The position numbers were made by a program, and so were the translations under genes. Below, in pieces: positions 43,280 through 51,891 of a stretch of DNA of 64,000 nt. The notes under the pieces were generated by a model. The model ran no database searches, had not been told where the DNA came from, and saw only the letters and a list, made by a program, of their open reading frames with translations. Numbering within the stretch: the stretch's first letter is position 1; the number at the start of each line of letters is the position of its first letter. The DNA lies in contig NZ_SMKZ01000007.1 in assembly GCF_004349065.1 (NCBI RefSeq), positions 1-64,000 of the forward strand. Direction: 5' to 3'. The DNA comes from Jiangella asiatica (GTDB lineage Bacteria > Actinomycetota > Actinomycetes > Jiangellales > Jiangellaceae).

Positions 43280-46200
43280 GTGCCTACTCGGACACATCGC
43301 ACCGCCCGCCCCAGGCGCACGGCCGGATCCGTCCTCCGCGGCCTGGGAGCGTTGGTCGTCATCGTCGCCGTGCTGGTGGGCATCCCGCTGGCGCTGCTCG
43401 CGATCGCCGGCAACCCCCTGCCCGACACCATGCCGAGCTGGGACGACGTCACCTCCGCGCTGACCTCGCCGGACGACGGCACGCTGTTCCTCGAGGCGTT
43501 GGTGTGGATCGCCTGGCTGGGCTGGGCGACGTTCGCGGCCAGCGTGCTGGTAGAGATCCCGGCGGCAGTCAGCGGCCGCCGGGCGCCGCGGCTCCCGGCG
43601 CTGCGGTTCCAGCAGCGGGCCGCGGCCGGGCTGGTGGCCGCGGTCGCCGCCGTCTTCGTCGTCGGCCCGGTCGGGGTCGCGACGGCGACCGCGCCGGCGC
43701 AGGCCGCCACACCGACCGCCACGCCCACAAGCCAGGCCACGCCCATCACCGAGGCCACCCCGGCCCAGGCACCCGCCGCCGCGGCCTCCCCAGCCGTAGA
43801 GACGGCTCAGGCGGCACGCACGACGGCACAGCCCACTCACGCCGTCCGCTCCGGCGAGTCGCTGTGGCGGATCGCCGAGCAGCACCTGGGCGACGGGGCC
43901 CGCTGGCCCGAGATCGCCGAACTGAACTACGGCCGCCCGCAGCCCGGTGGCCGGACCCTCGACGGCACCCACTGGATCGCACCGGGCTGGCAGCTCCTCC
44001 TGCCCGCGGACGCCGCGCCCCCGGTGGCCGACACCGGCGCCGCCCCGGCGCAGCACGTCGTGGTCGAAGGCGACACCCTGTGGGGCATCGCGGAGCAGCA
44101 CCTGGGTGACGGCGCACGGTACCCGGAGCTGGTCGAGGCCTCACGCCACACCGTCCAGCCCGACGGCGACCACCTGCGCGACCCGGATCTCATCCGGCCC
44201 GGCTGGACCATCACGGTTCCCGGCGCCAGTGCCGAACCCGCCGGTGGGACACCTGAGCAGCCGCCGGCACAGGAGCCGGTCGCGCCGCCCGAGCAGCCAC
44301 CGGCCGACGAGGCACCTTCCCAGGACGAGCCGGCCGCCGAAGCGCCCGCCGAGGAGCAGCCTGCCGACGAGCAGCCCCAGGTGAGCGGCCCTGGCAGCCA
44401 GACCGTCGCCGACTCCGACCTGCCGGCGGTCCCGGTGCGCACCACCGCCGGCGTCGGGGCCCTGCTGGCCGCCGGAGTCCTGGTCTACCTGGCCACGAAG
44501 CGCCGGTCCCAGCAGCGGCGGCGTGAGCCCGGCGAGCGCATCGCGATGCCAGCGGGCGCGCTGGCCGACACCGAGCAGGAACTGCGCGGCGTCGCCGACC
44601 CCATGAGCGTCGAGCTGGTCGACCTCGCCCTGCGCCGGCTGGCGGCCGAATGCGCCCGGAACGGCACGCCGCTGCCGCCGCTGCGCATCGGCCGGTTGAC
44701 GTCGGATCAGTTCGAGCTGTACCTGACCGAACCGGCCCAGCTCCCCGAACCGTTCGTCGCCACCGACCAGGGCCATGTCTGGTTCCTGCCGGCCGGCGCC
44801 CGCGACCAGCTCGACGCCGACGAGCTGCGCGACGTGCCCGCCCCGTACCCGAGCCTGGTCACCGTCGGGCACGGTCCCGAGGACGGTCACCTGCTGCTCG
44901 ACCTCGAGCGCCTCGGCACCCTGGCCATCGCCGGCGAGCCGGAGCCGTCGCAGGAGGTCCTGGCCGCCCTCGCGGTCGAGCTGGCCACCAGCCCGTGGGC
45001 CGACGACCTCCAGGTCACACTGGTCGGCACCTGCCCCGAGCTGGCCAGCGGACTCGATACGGGCCGCATCCGTCAGCTGTCCTCTGTCGGCAGCCTGCTC
45101 GACGAGCTGGACCGTCGGGCCCGGCAGGACCGCCAGGCGCTCGCGGAGTCCGGCGCCTGGTCGCTCGACGACGCACGGGCGAAGGGTCTGGCCGCGGCCA
45201 CCTGGACACCCGAGATCGTGCTGCTCGGGCAGCCGCTCGACAGCCGGCAGCGGGTCCAGCTCGCCGAGCTCGTCGAGGCGCTGCCCAGGGTCGCCGTCGC
45301 CGCCGTCACCAGTGGCCGCAGCGCCGAGAGCAGCTGGTCGCTGGAGCTGTCGCCCGACGACCCCGACGCCGCGGTCCTGCGACCAGTCGGCGTCGACGTC
45401 CGGCCGCAGCGGCTCGACCAGCGGCAGTACGCGCAGATCCTGGACCTGCTCGGCATCGCCGAGCGGCCAGCGTCGCGCCCGGAGCCCAGCCTTCCCGACA
45501 CCACACCTCCGGCGCCGCCGCCAGCCGGTCACCGCGAGGCCACGGACCCCTTTGTCTCGCCCGGGCCGGGCCTGCTGCAGAGCCTGGAAGCCGAGTTCGG
45601 GCACGACGAGCTCGCGAGCCCGGCCGCCGGGTACGACGCCACGGCGGGCGAGATGGCCGGCGGCGACGGTCCCACCATCCTGCTGCTGGGCCCGGTCGAG
45701 GTCGAGGACGCCACCGGCCCGGTCGAGCAGTCGAAGTACCGGCAGCTCACCGAGATCGCCGCCTACATCGCGCTCAACCCCGGTCGCGGCCATGCGGCGC
45801 TCGACGAGGCCATGTGGCCGGGCAGCCGGGTCACGCAGAACACCAGGAACACCGCCATCTCCAAGCTACGGCGCTGGTTCGGCCGCGACCGCAACGGTGA
45901 CGACTACCTGCCCCGGGTCGACTCCGGGTACCGGTTCAACCCCGGTGTCACCACCGACTGGGACCAGTGGACGTCGCTGGTCGGCCCGGATCCGGCGGTG
46001 GCCGGGAGCCGCCAGCTCGTGGCGGCGCTCGAGCTGGTCCGCGGCCAGCCGTTCACCGGCGTCAACCCGCGCCGCTACGGCTGGGCCGAGCACCGCAAGC
46101 AGGAGATGATCTCCACCATCGTCGATGCGGCGCACGAGCTCGCCCAGCGGGCGCTGCGCGGCGGCGACGCGCACCTGGCGCGGAAGGCGGCCACGATCGG

Positions 46201-46411
46201 GCTGCAGGTCGAGCCGGGCATGGAGCTGCTGTGGCGCGACCGCATCCGGGCCGAGCACCTGGCCGGCAACCGTCCGGGCATGGACGAGGCGGTCGCCAGG
46301 CTGACCGCCATCAGTGCCGACCTGGGCGACGACCTCGAGGAGGCGACGGTTCGGCTCATCGCCGAGCTCTCGGCCGTGCCGCAGCGTCCGAGCGTGCCGG
46401 AGCGCCTCTGA
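43280..46411 (+). CDS. Membrane LysM-SARP/BTAD regulator of the Tad locus
   Basis: This is a 1043-residue multi-domain membrane protein. Three N-terminal helices (near residues 20-45, 75-95 and 115-138) precede two LysM repeats (VRSGESLWRIAEQHLGDG near 193, VVEGDTLWGIAEQHLGDG near 264). A Pro/Glu-rich linker, another helix near 390 (VGALLAAGVLVYLATKRR) and a large cytoplasmic part follow. The C-terminal 240 residues hold an OmpR/SARP-type winged helix (ILLLGPVEVEDATG; NTAISKLRRWFG) and a BTAD domain. It could couple cell-wall contact to transcription. GTG 43280 with AGGAGA 6 nt upstream is preferred over GTG 43265. Confidence 0.88.
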   Translation: MPTRTHRTARPRRTAGSVLRGLGALVVIVAVLVGIPLALLAIAGNPLPDTMPSWDDVTSALTSPDDGTLFLEALVWIAWLGWATFAASVLVEIPAAVSGRRAPRLPALRFQQRAAAGLVAAVAAVFVVGPVGVATATAPAQAATPTATPTSQATPITEATPAQAPAAAASPAVETAQAARTTAQPTHAVRSGESLWRIAEQHLGDGARWPEIAELNYGRPQPGGRTLDGTHWIAPGWQLLLPADAAPPVADTGAAPAQHVVVEGDTLWGIAEQHLGDGARYPELVEASRHTVQPDGDHLRDPDLIRPGWTITVPGASAEPAGGTPEQPPAQEPVAPPEQPPADEAPSQDEPAAEAPAEEQPADEQPQVSGPGSQTVADSDLPAVPVRTTAGVGALLAAGVLVYLATKRRSQQRRREPGERIAMPAGALADTEQELRGVADPMSVELVDLALRRLAAECARNGTPLPPLRIGRLTSDQFELYLTEPAQLPEPFVATDQGHVWFLPAGARDQLDADELRDVPAPYPSLVTVGHGPEDGHLLLDLERLGTLAIAGEPEPSQEVLAALAVELATSPWADDLQVTLVGTCPELASGLDTGRIRQLSSVGSLLDELDRRARQDRQALAESGAWSLDDARAKGLAAATWTPEIVLLGQPLDSRQRVQLAELVEALPRVAVAAVTSGRSAESSWSLELSPDDPDAAVLRPVGVDVRPQRLDQRQYAQILDLLGIAERPASRPEPSLPDTTPPAPPPAGHREATDPFVSPGPGLLQSLEAEFGHDELASPAAGYDATAGEMAGGDGPTILLLGPVEVEDATGPVEQSKYRQLTEIAAYIALNPGRGHAALDEAMWPGSRVTQNTRNTAISKLRRWFGRDRNGDDYLPRVDSGYRFNPGVTTDWDQWTSLVGPDPAVAGSRQLVAALELVRGQPFTGVNPRRYGWAEHRKQEMISTIVDAAHELAQRALRGGDAHLARKAATIGLQVEPGMELLWRDRIRAEHLAGNRPGMDEAVARLTAISADLGDDLEEATVRLIAELSAVPQRPSVPERL

Positions 46412-46453
46412 GGTCGTGTCGTCGCGCAGACTGGAGCAACGGGGCAACCGGCA

Positions 46454-46475
46454 GACGGCAGGCGCGGCCGCCGTC
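46454..46475. terminator. Possible terminator between convergent genes
   Basis: A 6-bp inverted repeat (GACGGC at 46454-46459, GCCGTC at 46470-46475) with a 10-nt loop lies in the 69-nt gap between two convergent genes. It is short, so the call is weak. Confidence 0.35.
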
Positions 46476-46480
46476 AGCCC

Positions 46481-47377
46481 CTAGCGGACCAGCGCCTGGA
46501 TCTCGCCGACCGGCACCAAGGTGCCGTTCCACGGGCTCTCCAGCGTGTCCGGCACGCCCGGCAGGTCGACCTCGACGCCGCCCACGGTGAACGTGACGTC
46601 GTAGACCAGCCGCGCCTGCGCCGGGAACGACGGGTGGCCGTCCAGGTCGAGCGTGACCTGCTCGTGCGACATCGACAGGTAGACGTGCTCGCAGGCGTTG
46701 GCGCGCAGGTCGGGCTGGCAGTCGATGATGCCGGAGGAGTCACCGGGATCGATCTCGACATGACTCAGCGTGCCGGTGGCCTGCAGTGGGCCGGCCACCC
46801 CGCCGATGATCTCGCCGTCGCCCAGGCCATCGAGGAAGAACCGGGTGTCGGCGCCGACGTAGGTCATGCCGGCCGGTGCGAAGCTCAGCGTGAACGCCGG
46901 CGTCTCGAGGCGCCCGAACGCCTGCCAGCCCAGGCCGGGTAACGCGTCCTCGTAGGGGATGACCCAGCGCCAGCGGCTCCAGATCTCCTCCTCGTCCGGG
47001 ACGAGGCACTCCACGAACGTGAAGATGTGGTCCGGGCTCGGGCGGGTCTCCTCGGGCCACTTGTCCTCGGGGATCGGCGACGGGATGTCGGCGCGGCAGG
47101 AGCGCACGCCGAGGCAGAACTCGTCGTACGGGTCCTGGGTGAGGTCGCATTTCGGCCCGCCGCCTCCGTCGCCGTCGCCACCGCCGTCGTCCTCGTCCGG
47201 GCCGGCGCAGACGTTGACGTACTCGAAGACCCCGGGCCGCACCTCGAGGTACACCCAGCACACGTTGCGGGTCTGCGCGTCCTCGGCCGCGACCGTCATG
47301 GTGGTCGTCCCGAGCAGTGCCGCCACGAGGGCCACGCACGCCAGCAACACCTGGAGGAGCGTCCGGAGCTTCAGCAT
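46481..47377 (-). CDS. Secreted hypothetical protein at the Tad locus
   Basis: This is a 298-residue protein with a signal peptide (LRTLLQVLLACVALVAALLGTTTMTVAA, cleavage probably after AAE or VAA). The mature protein is acidic, with an Asp/Gly linker (DEDDGGGDGDGGGG) and about eight cysteines, suggesting disulfides outside the cell. No family is recognised. ATG 47377 has GGAGGAAC upstream and overlaps the lipoprotein gene by seven bases. In other actinobacterial Tad loci a secreted protein and a lipoprotein of this kind are often adjacent; that is a recollection, not a search result. Confidence 0.72.
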   Translation of the reverse strand: MLKLRTLLQVLLACVALVAALLGTTTMTVAAEDAQTRNVCWVYLEVRPGVFEYVNVCAGPDEDDGGGDGDGGGGPKCDLTQDPYDEFCLGVRSCRADIPSPIPEDKWPEETRPSPDHIFTFVECLVPDEEEIWSRWRWVIPYEDALPGLGWQAFGRLETPAFTLSFAPAGMTYVGADTRFFLDGLGDGEIIGGVAGPLQATGTLSHVEIDPGDSSGIIDCQPDLRANACEHVYLSMSHEQVTLDLDGHPSFPAQARLVYDVTFTVGGVEVDLPGVPDTLESPWNGTLVPVGEIQALVR

Positions 47378-47925
47378 GTGATAGTTCCTCCAGGTTCGAT
47401 CGGGTCTCCGATGAGCCACGAGCCGTCGGAGCCGACCACTTCGAAGACGACGGGGTGCGGCGCCAACTGCTCCTCCGGCGGCGGGAGCGTGGAGCCGTCG
47501 GGCAGCTGGGCCACCCAGTCCGACTCGTCGACGCACGCGCTCACGACCCCGGAATCGGACACGACGTTCACCGTGACGTCGCTGATGACTGGTTCCCCGA
47601 CGCGGGTGATGCCCTCTTGGGCGTAACGCTGTGCGATACCGACGTTGTCCTCGGTCGTGGCGTCGGTGGCGATTCCGTCGAACAGTGACGCAGGATCGTC
47701 GGATTGCCCGCTTTGTGCCTGAATGACCGCATTCCAATAATCCTGGAACACGGACTCGATCTCCGCTTCGACCTTGGTCGCGGCATCGCCGCTGGTAGAC
47801 GCCGTGGGAGTGGGGTCGCTGGCGGAATGGTTCTCATCGCCGCCGCTGCAGGCGGCGGCTGAGAGAGCAACACAAGCCAAGCCGACCATAAAGCGCCGGC
47901 CCGCCCGGGGACGCGAGCCGTTCAT
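47371..47925 (-). CDS. Lipoprotein at the Tad locus
   Basis: This is a 184-residue lipoprotein precursor. RPRAGRRFMVGLACVALSAAAC gives a basic n-region, hydrophobic core and lipobox-like SAAAC with Cys near residue 26. The mature protein has a Ser/Thr-rich linker then a folded domain (KVEAEIESVFQDYWNAVIQAQSG) that may be NTF2-like. ATG 47925 is chosen because it opens the signal peptide; an ATG 13 codons earlier is unlikely. The next gene, a secreted protein, overlaps it. The upstream gap is shared with cwlM, read the other way. Confidence 0.75.
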   Translation of the reverse strand: MNGSRPRAGRRFMVGLACVALSAAACSGGDENHSASDPTPTASTSGDAATKVEAEIESVFQDYWNAVIQAQSGQSDDPASLFDGIATDATTEDNVGIAQRYAQEGITRVGEPVISDVTVNVVSDSGVVSACVDESDWVAQLPDGSTLPPPEEQLAPHPVVFEVVGSDGSWLIGDPIEPGGTITC

Positions 47926-48225
47926 GCTGGGACAATAGCGATCAAGGCGTGACAGGAGCAACACATTCGCCGTTAACGGCCGGTGTCATTCTCCCAGGCG
48001 AGACACGGTTCGCCCGCAGCTGTCGCCGCCGCCCGCGGCACCGGACCCGGTGCCGGCGCACGGCCGGTTCGGATGCGCACGGAGCGTCCCCGATTCGGAC
48101 CGCCCGTCGTGGGTAGAATCCCCGGGAGCTGTGGCGGAGGTTTGTGCGGCCCGTGTCGGGTTGGTGCGCTGGTCACGTCGTGCAGCCCAATGCCAGAACA
48201 CGGCCGACGGAAGGACCACCCGCGG
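47926..48225. promoter_or_regulatory. Divergent intergenic region between lipoprotein gene and cwlM, with palindrome
   Basis: This 300-nt gap holds a perfect 12-bp palindrome GCCGTTAACGGC at 47969-47980, a possible operator, and a -10-like TAGAAT at 48114-48119 pointing towards cwlM. A TGTCACG on the minus strand near 47950 lacks the second half of the shared motif. This is also the right boundary of the accessory block. Confidence 0.45.
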
Positions 48226-49362
48226 ATGACCATGCTTCGCTACGAGTTGGGCGACACCGGCCCGGCGATCGCGGAGATCCGCTCCAAGCTCACGCAGCTG
48301 GGTCTGCTGGACGACACCGCGCCCGGCCCGAGCACGTTCGACGAGGACGTCGACCGCGCGGTCCGGCAGTTCCAGCAGGAGCGCGGCCTGACGGTCACCG
48401 GAGTCGTCGACGCCACCACGTACCGGGTCCTCGACGAAGCCCGCTGGCGGCTGGGCGACCGGCTGCTGTCCTACGTCGTGGGCAACCCGCAGGCCGGCGA
48501 CGACGTCCTCGCGCTGCAGCGGCGGCTCTCGGAGCTGGGCTTCGACGTCGGCCGGGTCGACGGGGTCTTCGGCCCGCGCACCGGCGACGCCCTGCGCGAG
48601 TTCCAGCGCAACGTCGGGCTCCCGGCGGACGGCACCTGCGGCCCGAGCACGTTCAAGTCGCTGGGGCGGCTCGCGCCCATCGTCACCGGCGGGCGGCCGG
48701 AGAGCCTGCGTGCCGTCGAGGCGCTGCGACAGGCGGGCAAGCGACTGCCCGGCAAGGTCGTCGTCATCGACCCGGGTCACGGCGGTGCCGACCGAGGCCA
48801 TCGCGCCCACGGCCTGGACGAAGCCGCCGTGGTCGAGGACCTCGCCGCCCGCATCGAGGGTCGCCTGACGGCCACGGGCGTGCGGACGTTCCTCACCCGC
48901 GGGCCGGGGTCGGACTCCTCGCCGACGGATTCCGAGCGGGCCGAGTTCGCCAACGACTCCGGCGCCAACCTGCTCATCTCGCTGCACGTCGACGCGCACC
49001 CGAACCCGGAGGCGTCCGGCGTCGCCACGTACTACTTCGGCGGCAACGAGCCGGGCACGGCCAGCGCCATCGGCGAGCAGTTTGCCGGCCTGGTGCAGCG
49101 AGAGATCGTGGCACGCACCGATCTGGTCGACTGCCGGACCCACGCGAAGACCTGGGACCTGCTGCGCCACACGAAGATGGCCGCGGTCCGGGTCGAGCTG
49201 GGCTACATCACCAACGAGGGCGACGGCGCCCGGCTCGCCGATCCCGACTTCCGCGACGTCGTGGCGGAGGCGATGGTCATTGCGATCCAGCGGGTCTACC
49301 TGCCGTCGGGCGAGGACGCCGCCACCGGCGCGCTGCGGTTCCACGACCTGGCCGCGAACTGA
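48226..49362 (+). CDS. cwlM: N-acetylmuramoyl-L-alanine amidase-fold protein CwlM
   Basis: This is a 378-residue protein with two peptidoglycan-binding helical repeats near residues 5-70 (DTGPAIAEIRSKLTQLGLL) and 82-150 (DVLALQRRLSELGFDVGRVDG). An amidase_3 domain follows: IDPGHGGADRG, LDEAAVVEDLA, SLHVDAHPNPEA and VRVELGYITNEGD supply the His, Glu, His and Glu of the zinc site. In mycobacteria CwlM is cytosolic and activates MurA when phosphorylated, and no signal peptide is seen here either. ATG 48226 has GGAAGGA about 10 nt upstream. The gene keeps its place relative to parB but is cut off from trxA by the accessory block. Confidence 0.88.
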   Translation: MTMLRYELGDTGPAIAEIRSKLTQLGLLDDTAPGPSTFDEDVDRAVRQFQQERGLTVTGVVDATTYRVLDEARWRLGDRLLSYVVGNPQAGDDVLALQRRLSELGFDVGRVDGVFGPRTGDALREFQRNVGLPADGTCGPSTFKSLGRLAPIVTGGRPESLRAVEALRQAGKRLPGKVVVIDPGHGGADRGHRAHGLDEAAVVEDLAARIEGRLTATGVRTFLTRGPGSDSSPTDSERAEFANDSGANLLISLHVDAHPNPEASGVATYYFGGNEPGTASAIGEQFAGLVQREIVARTDLVDCRTHAKTWDLLRHTKMAAVRVELGYITNEGDGARLADPDFRDVVAEAMVIAIQRVYLPSGEDAATGALRFHDLAAN

Positions 49363-49482
49363 CCGAAACGGGGCAATCGATTCGCCTTCGCCCCTGGTTG
49401 TAGGGCATGGTTGATGCTGGGCGCCGGTCTATCCCCCGGTGCCCGCGAGTCGTTGTCGGTCGATCCACGGGAGGTGTGTGAC

Positions 49483-50820
49483 GTGAGCCATCAGTCGAGC
49501 CCGAACCGGAAGACGACCGACGCAGCAGCCGCCACCGGCTCACGTCTGGACTCATACGTCGACCGCTACGCCACCCGCACCCACGGCATGACCGCCTCCG
49601 AGGTGCGGTCCCTGTTCGCCGTCGCGTCCCGCCCCGAGGTGGTGTCGCTCGCCGGTGGCATGCCGAACATCTCCGGCCTCCCGCTCGACGTGGTCGGCTC
49701 CCTGGTACACGAGCTCGTCGACAAGCGCGGGATGACCGCGCTGCAGTACGGCTCCGGGCAGGGCGACCCCACGCTGCGCGAGCAGATCTGCGAGGTCATG
49801 CGGCCAGTCGGCATCGCCGCGCATCCCGACGACGTCACCGTCACCGTGGGCTCGCAGCAGGCGCTCGACCTCGTGACCCGCATCTTCATCGATCCCGGCG
49901 ACGTGATTTTGGCCGAGGCGCCGTCCTATGTCGGGGCATTGGGGACGTTCCGCTCCTACCAGGCCAACGTCGTACACGTGGAGATGGACGACGACGGTCT
50001 GGTGCCGGCTCGGCTGCGCGAGGCCATCGCGACCGTCCGTGCCAGCGGAAGCGCCATCAAGTTCCTGTACACGATCCCCAGCTACCACAACCCCGCCGGT
50101 GTCACGCTGACACCGCAGCGCCGCGCGGAGATCCTCGAGATCTGCCGGCACGCGGACGTGCTCGTCATCGAGGACGACCCGTACGGCCTGCTCGGGTTCG
50201 ACGGCGAGGTCCCGCGCGCGCTGCGGGCCGACGACGCCGAGCAGGTCATCTACCTGGGCTCGTTCTCCAAGACGTTCGCGCCGGGCTTCCGGGTCGGCTG
50301 GGCGCTCGCGCCGCACGCCGTCCGGGAGAAGCTGGTGCTGGCCGCGGAGAACAGCGTGCTGTGCCCGCCGGCATTCAGCCAGCTGGCCGTTTCGGATTAC
50401 CTGGCGGGTCACGACTGGCTGGCGCAGGTCAAGGACTTCCGCGAGGCCTACCGTGAGCGCCGCGACGCCATGCTCGAGTCGCTGGACGACCTCATGCCTG
50501 CGGGCGCGCAATGGACCAAGCCAACCGGCGGCTTCTACGTCTGGCTCACCCTGCCCGAGGGCATCGACGCCAAGGCCATGCTGCCACGCGCAGTCACCAA
50601 CCGGGTCGCCTACGTGCCCGGTACCGCGTTCTTCGCCGACGGCTTCGGCTCCCGGTCCATGCGGCTGTCGTACTGCTACCCGACGCCGGAACGCATTCGT
50701 GAAGGCGTGCGCCGGCTCGCGCAGGTCATCGAGCAGGAGATGGAGCTGCGTGCCACCTTCGGGGCATGGGCGGCCACCCGCCGGCCCGGCCTGGACGGTC
50801 CGGCACCGGACCAGAGTTAG
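49483..50820 (+). CDS. PLP-dependent aminotransferase (class I/II, MocR/LysN-like fold)
   Basis: This is a 445-residue enzyme of fold type I. The pyridoxal-binding lysine is in YLGSFSKTFAPGFRVGW near residue 263; IPSYHNPAGVTL and VIEDDPYGLLGF carry the Asn and Asp-Tyr that hold the cofactor. It resembles 2-aminoadipate- or valine/pyruvate-type aminotransferases without the GntR domain. GTG 49483 has GGGAGGTG at 6 nt and is preferred over the ATG at 49411. The substrate is unknown. A gene of this kind is common between cwlM and parB in actinomycetes. Confidence 0.87.
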   Translation: MSHQSSPNRKTTDAAAATGSRLDSYVDRYATRTHGMTASEVRSLFAVASRPEVVSLAGGMPNISGLPLDVVGSLVHELVDKRGMTALQYGSGQGDPTLREQICEVMRPVGIAAHPDDVTVTVGSQQALDLVTRIFIDPGDVILAEAPSYVGALGTFRSYQANVVHVEMDDDGLVPARLREAIATVRASGSAIKFLYTIPSYHNPAGVTLTPQRRAEILEICRHADVLVIEDDPYGLLGFDGEVPRALRADDAEQVIYLGSFSKTFAPGFRVGWALAPHAVREKLVLAAENSVLCPPAFSQLAVSDYLAGHDWLAQVKDFREAYRERRDAMLESLDDLMPAGAQWTKPTGGFYVWLTLPEGIDAKAMLPRAVTNRVAYVPGTAFFADGFGSRSMRLSYCYPTPERIREGVRRLAQVIEQEMELRATFGAWAATRRPGLDGPAPDQS

Positions 50821-50835
50821 GGGTTTCGTACCACC

Positions 50836-51807
50836 ATGAGTGATCTCGGCCGCGTCCTCGTTCTCGCTGGCGGCCTCTCCCACGAGCGTGACGTGTCACT
50901 GCGCTCGGGCCGTAGGGTCGCCGAGGCACTGCGCGAGGTGGGCCTCGATGTCGAGCTACGCGACGCCGACGGCGACCTGCTCACCGCGCTGCGCCAGGAT
51001 TCGCCGGACGTCGTCTTCCCGCTGCTCCACGGCGTGCAGGGCGAGGACGGCGCCATCCAGGAGGTGCTGTCGCTGTCGGACCTGCCGTACGTGGGGTCCG
51101 CGGCGGCCGCCTGCCGGCTGGCGTTCGACAAGCCGGCGGCGAAGTCCATTGTCCGGCGGGCCGGCATCGCCACGCCGCTGTCGGCGGTGCTGCCGCAGTC
51201 GACGTTCCGCGAGCTCGGTGCCGGCGCGCTTCTGGACGCGCTGGTCGCCCGCCTCGGGCTGCCGGTCGTGGTCAAGCCCGCCCGCGGCGGCTCGGCTCTC
51301 GGCACCACCGTGGTTCGCTCCATCGACGAGCTGCCGGCCGCCATGGTCGAGTGCTTCGCCTACGGAGAGCCGGCGCTGGTCGAGCGGTGGATCGGCGGCA
51401 CCGAAGTGGCCGTCTCCGTCGTCGACACCGGCGACGGACCGCGGGCGCTTCCGGCGGTCGAGATCGTGCCGGAGTCGGGGACGTACGACTACCACGCCCG
51501 CTACACCGCCGGCGCCACCGAGTTCTTCGTCCCCGCCAGGCTGGACGCCGCCACTGCACGCGCCGTCGCCGACGTCGCTGTCGCGGCGCACAAGATGCTG
51601 GGGCTGCGCGATCTCTCCCGCACCGACGTCATCGTTGACGACGACGGCGTTCCGTGGCTGCTGGACGTGAACGTCGCTCCGGGCATGACGGAGACATCGC
51701 TGCTGCCGCAGGCGGTCCAGGCAGCGGGCCTCGACCTCGGGCTGCTGGCCCGCGACCTGCTGGCGGCCGCCGTCGCCCGGCACCACGAGCCCGACGCGTC
51801 CAGCTGA
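50836..51807 (+). CDS. D-alanine-D-alanine ligase-like ATP-grasp protein
   Basis: This is a 323-residue ATP-grasp ligase. GGLSHERDVSLRSG near residue 12 is the Ddl N-terminal motif. VVFPLLHGVQGEDGAIQ near residue 60, VVKPARGGSALGT near 144 and LLDVNVAPGMTETS near 275 follow the family order, though the last reads DVNVAPG where EINTxPG is usual. Ddl joins two D-alanines for peptidoglycan. The rather short length and altered terminal motif leave room for a related D-Ala-D-X or other ligase. It follows the aminotransferase gene by 15 nt and ends at a strong terminator. Confidence 0.83.
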   Translation: MSDLGRVLVLAGGLSHERDVSLRSGRRVAEALREVGLDVELRDADGDLLTALRQDSPDVVFPLLHGVQGEDGAIQEVLSLSDLPYVGSAAAACRLAFDKPAAKSIVRRAGIATPLSAVLPQSTFRELGAGALLDALVARLGLPVVVKPARGGSALGTTVVRSIDELPAAMVECFAYGEPALVERWIGGTEVAVSVVDTGDGPRALPAVEIVPESGTYDYHARYTAGATEFFVPARLDAATARAVADVAVAAHKMLGLRDLSRTDVIVDDDGVPWLLDVNVAPGMTETSLLPQAVQAAGLDLGLLARDLLAAAVARHHEPDASS

Positions 51808-51840
51808 CGCCGTCACGCCGCGCTTCAGCGCACCAGACGA

Positions 51841-51875
51841 CGGCCGGGCCGCTCCGAAAAGGAGTGGCCCGGCCG
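51841..51875. terminator. Bidirectional terminator between ddl-like gene and parB
   Basis: A 15-bp inverted repeat (CGGCCGGGCCGCTCC at 51841-51855, its complement with one G-T wobble at 51861-51875) has a 5-nt loop GAAAA. It sits 33 nt after one gene stop and 16 nt after the other. Confidence 0.85.
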
Positions 51876-51891
51876 TGGCGTTTCGGAGCGG

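Noticed and set aside
47926-47955. TGTCACG on the minus strand before the lipoprotein gene
   Set aside because: The last base of the -35 half differs and the second half is missing.
12464-48225. Integrative conjugative element with attachment sites
   Set aside because: No integrase, relaxase, tRNA gene or flanking direct repeat was found by eye, so the T4SS is reported without calling an ICE.
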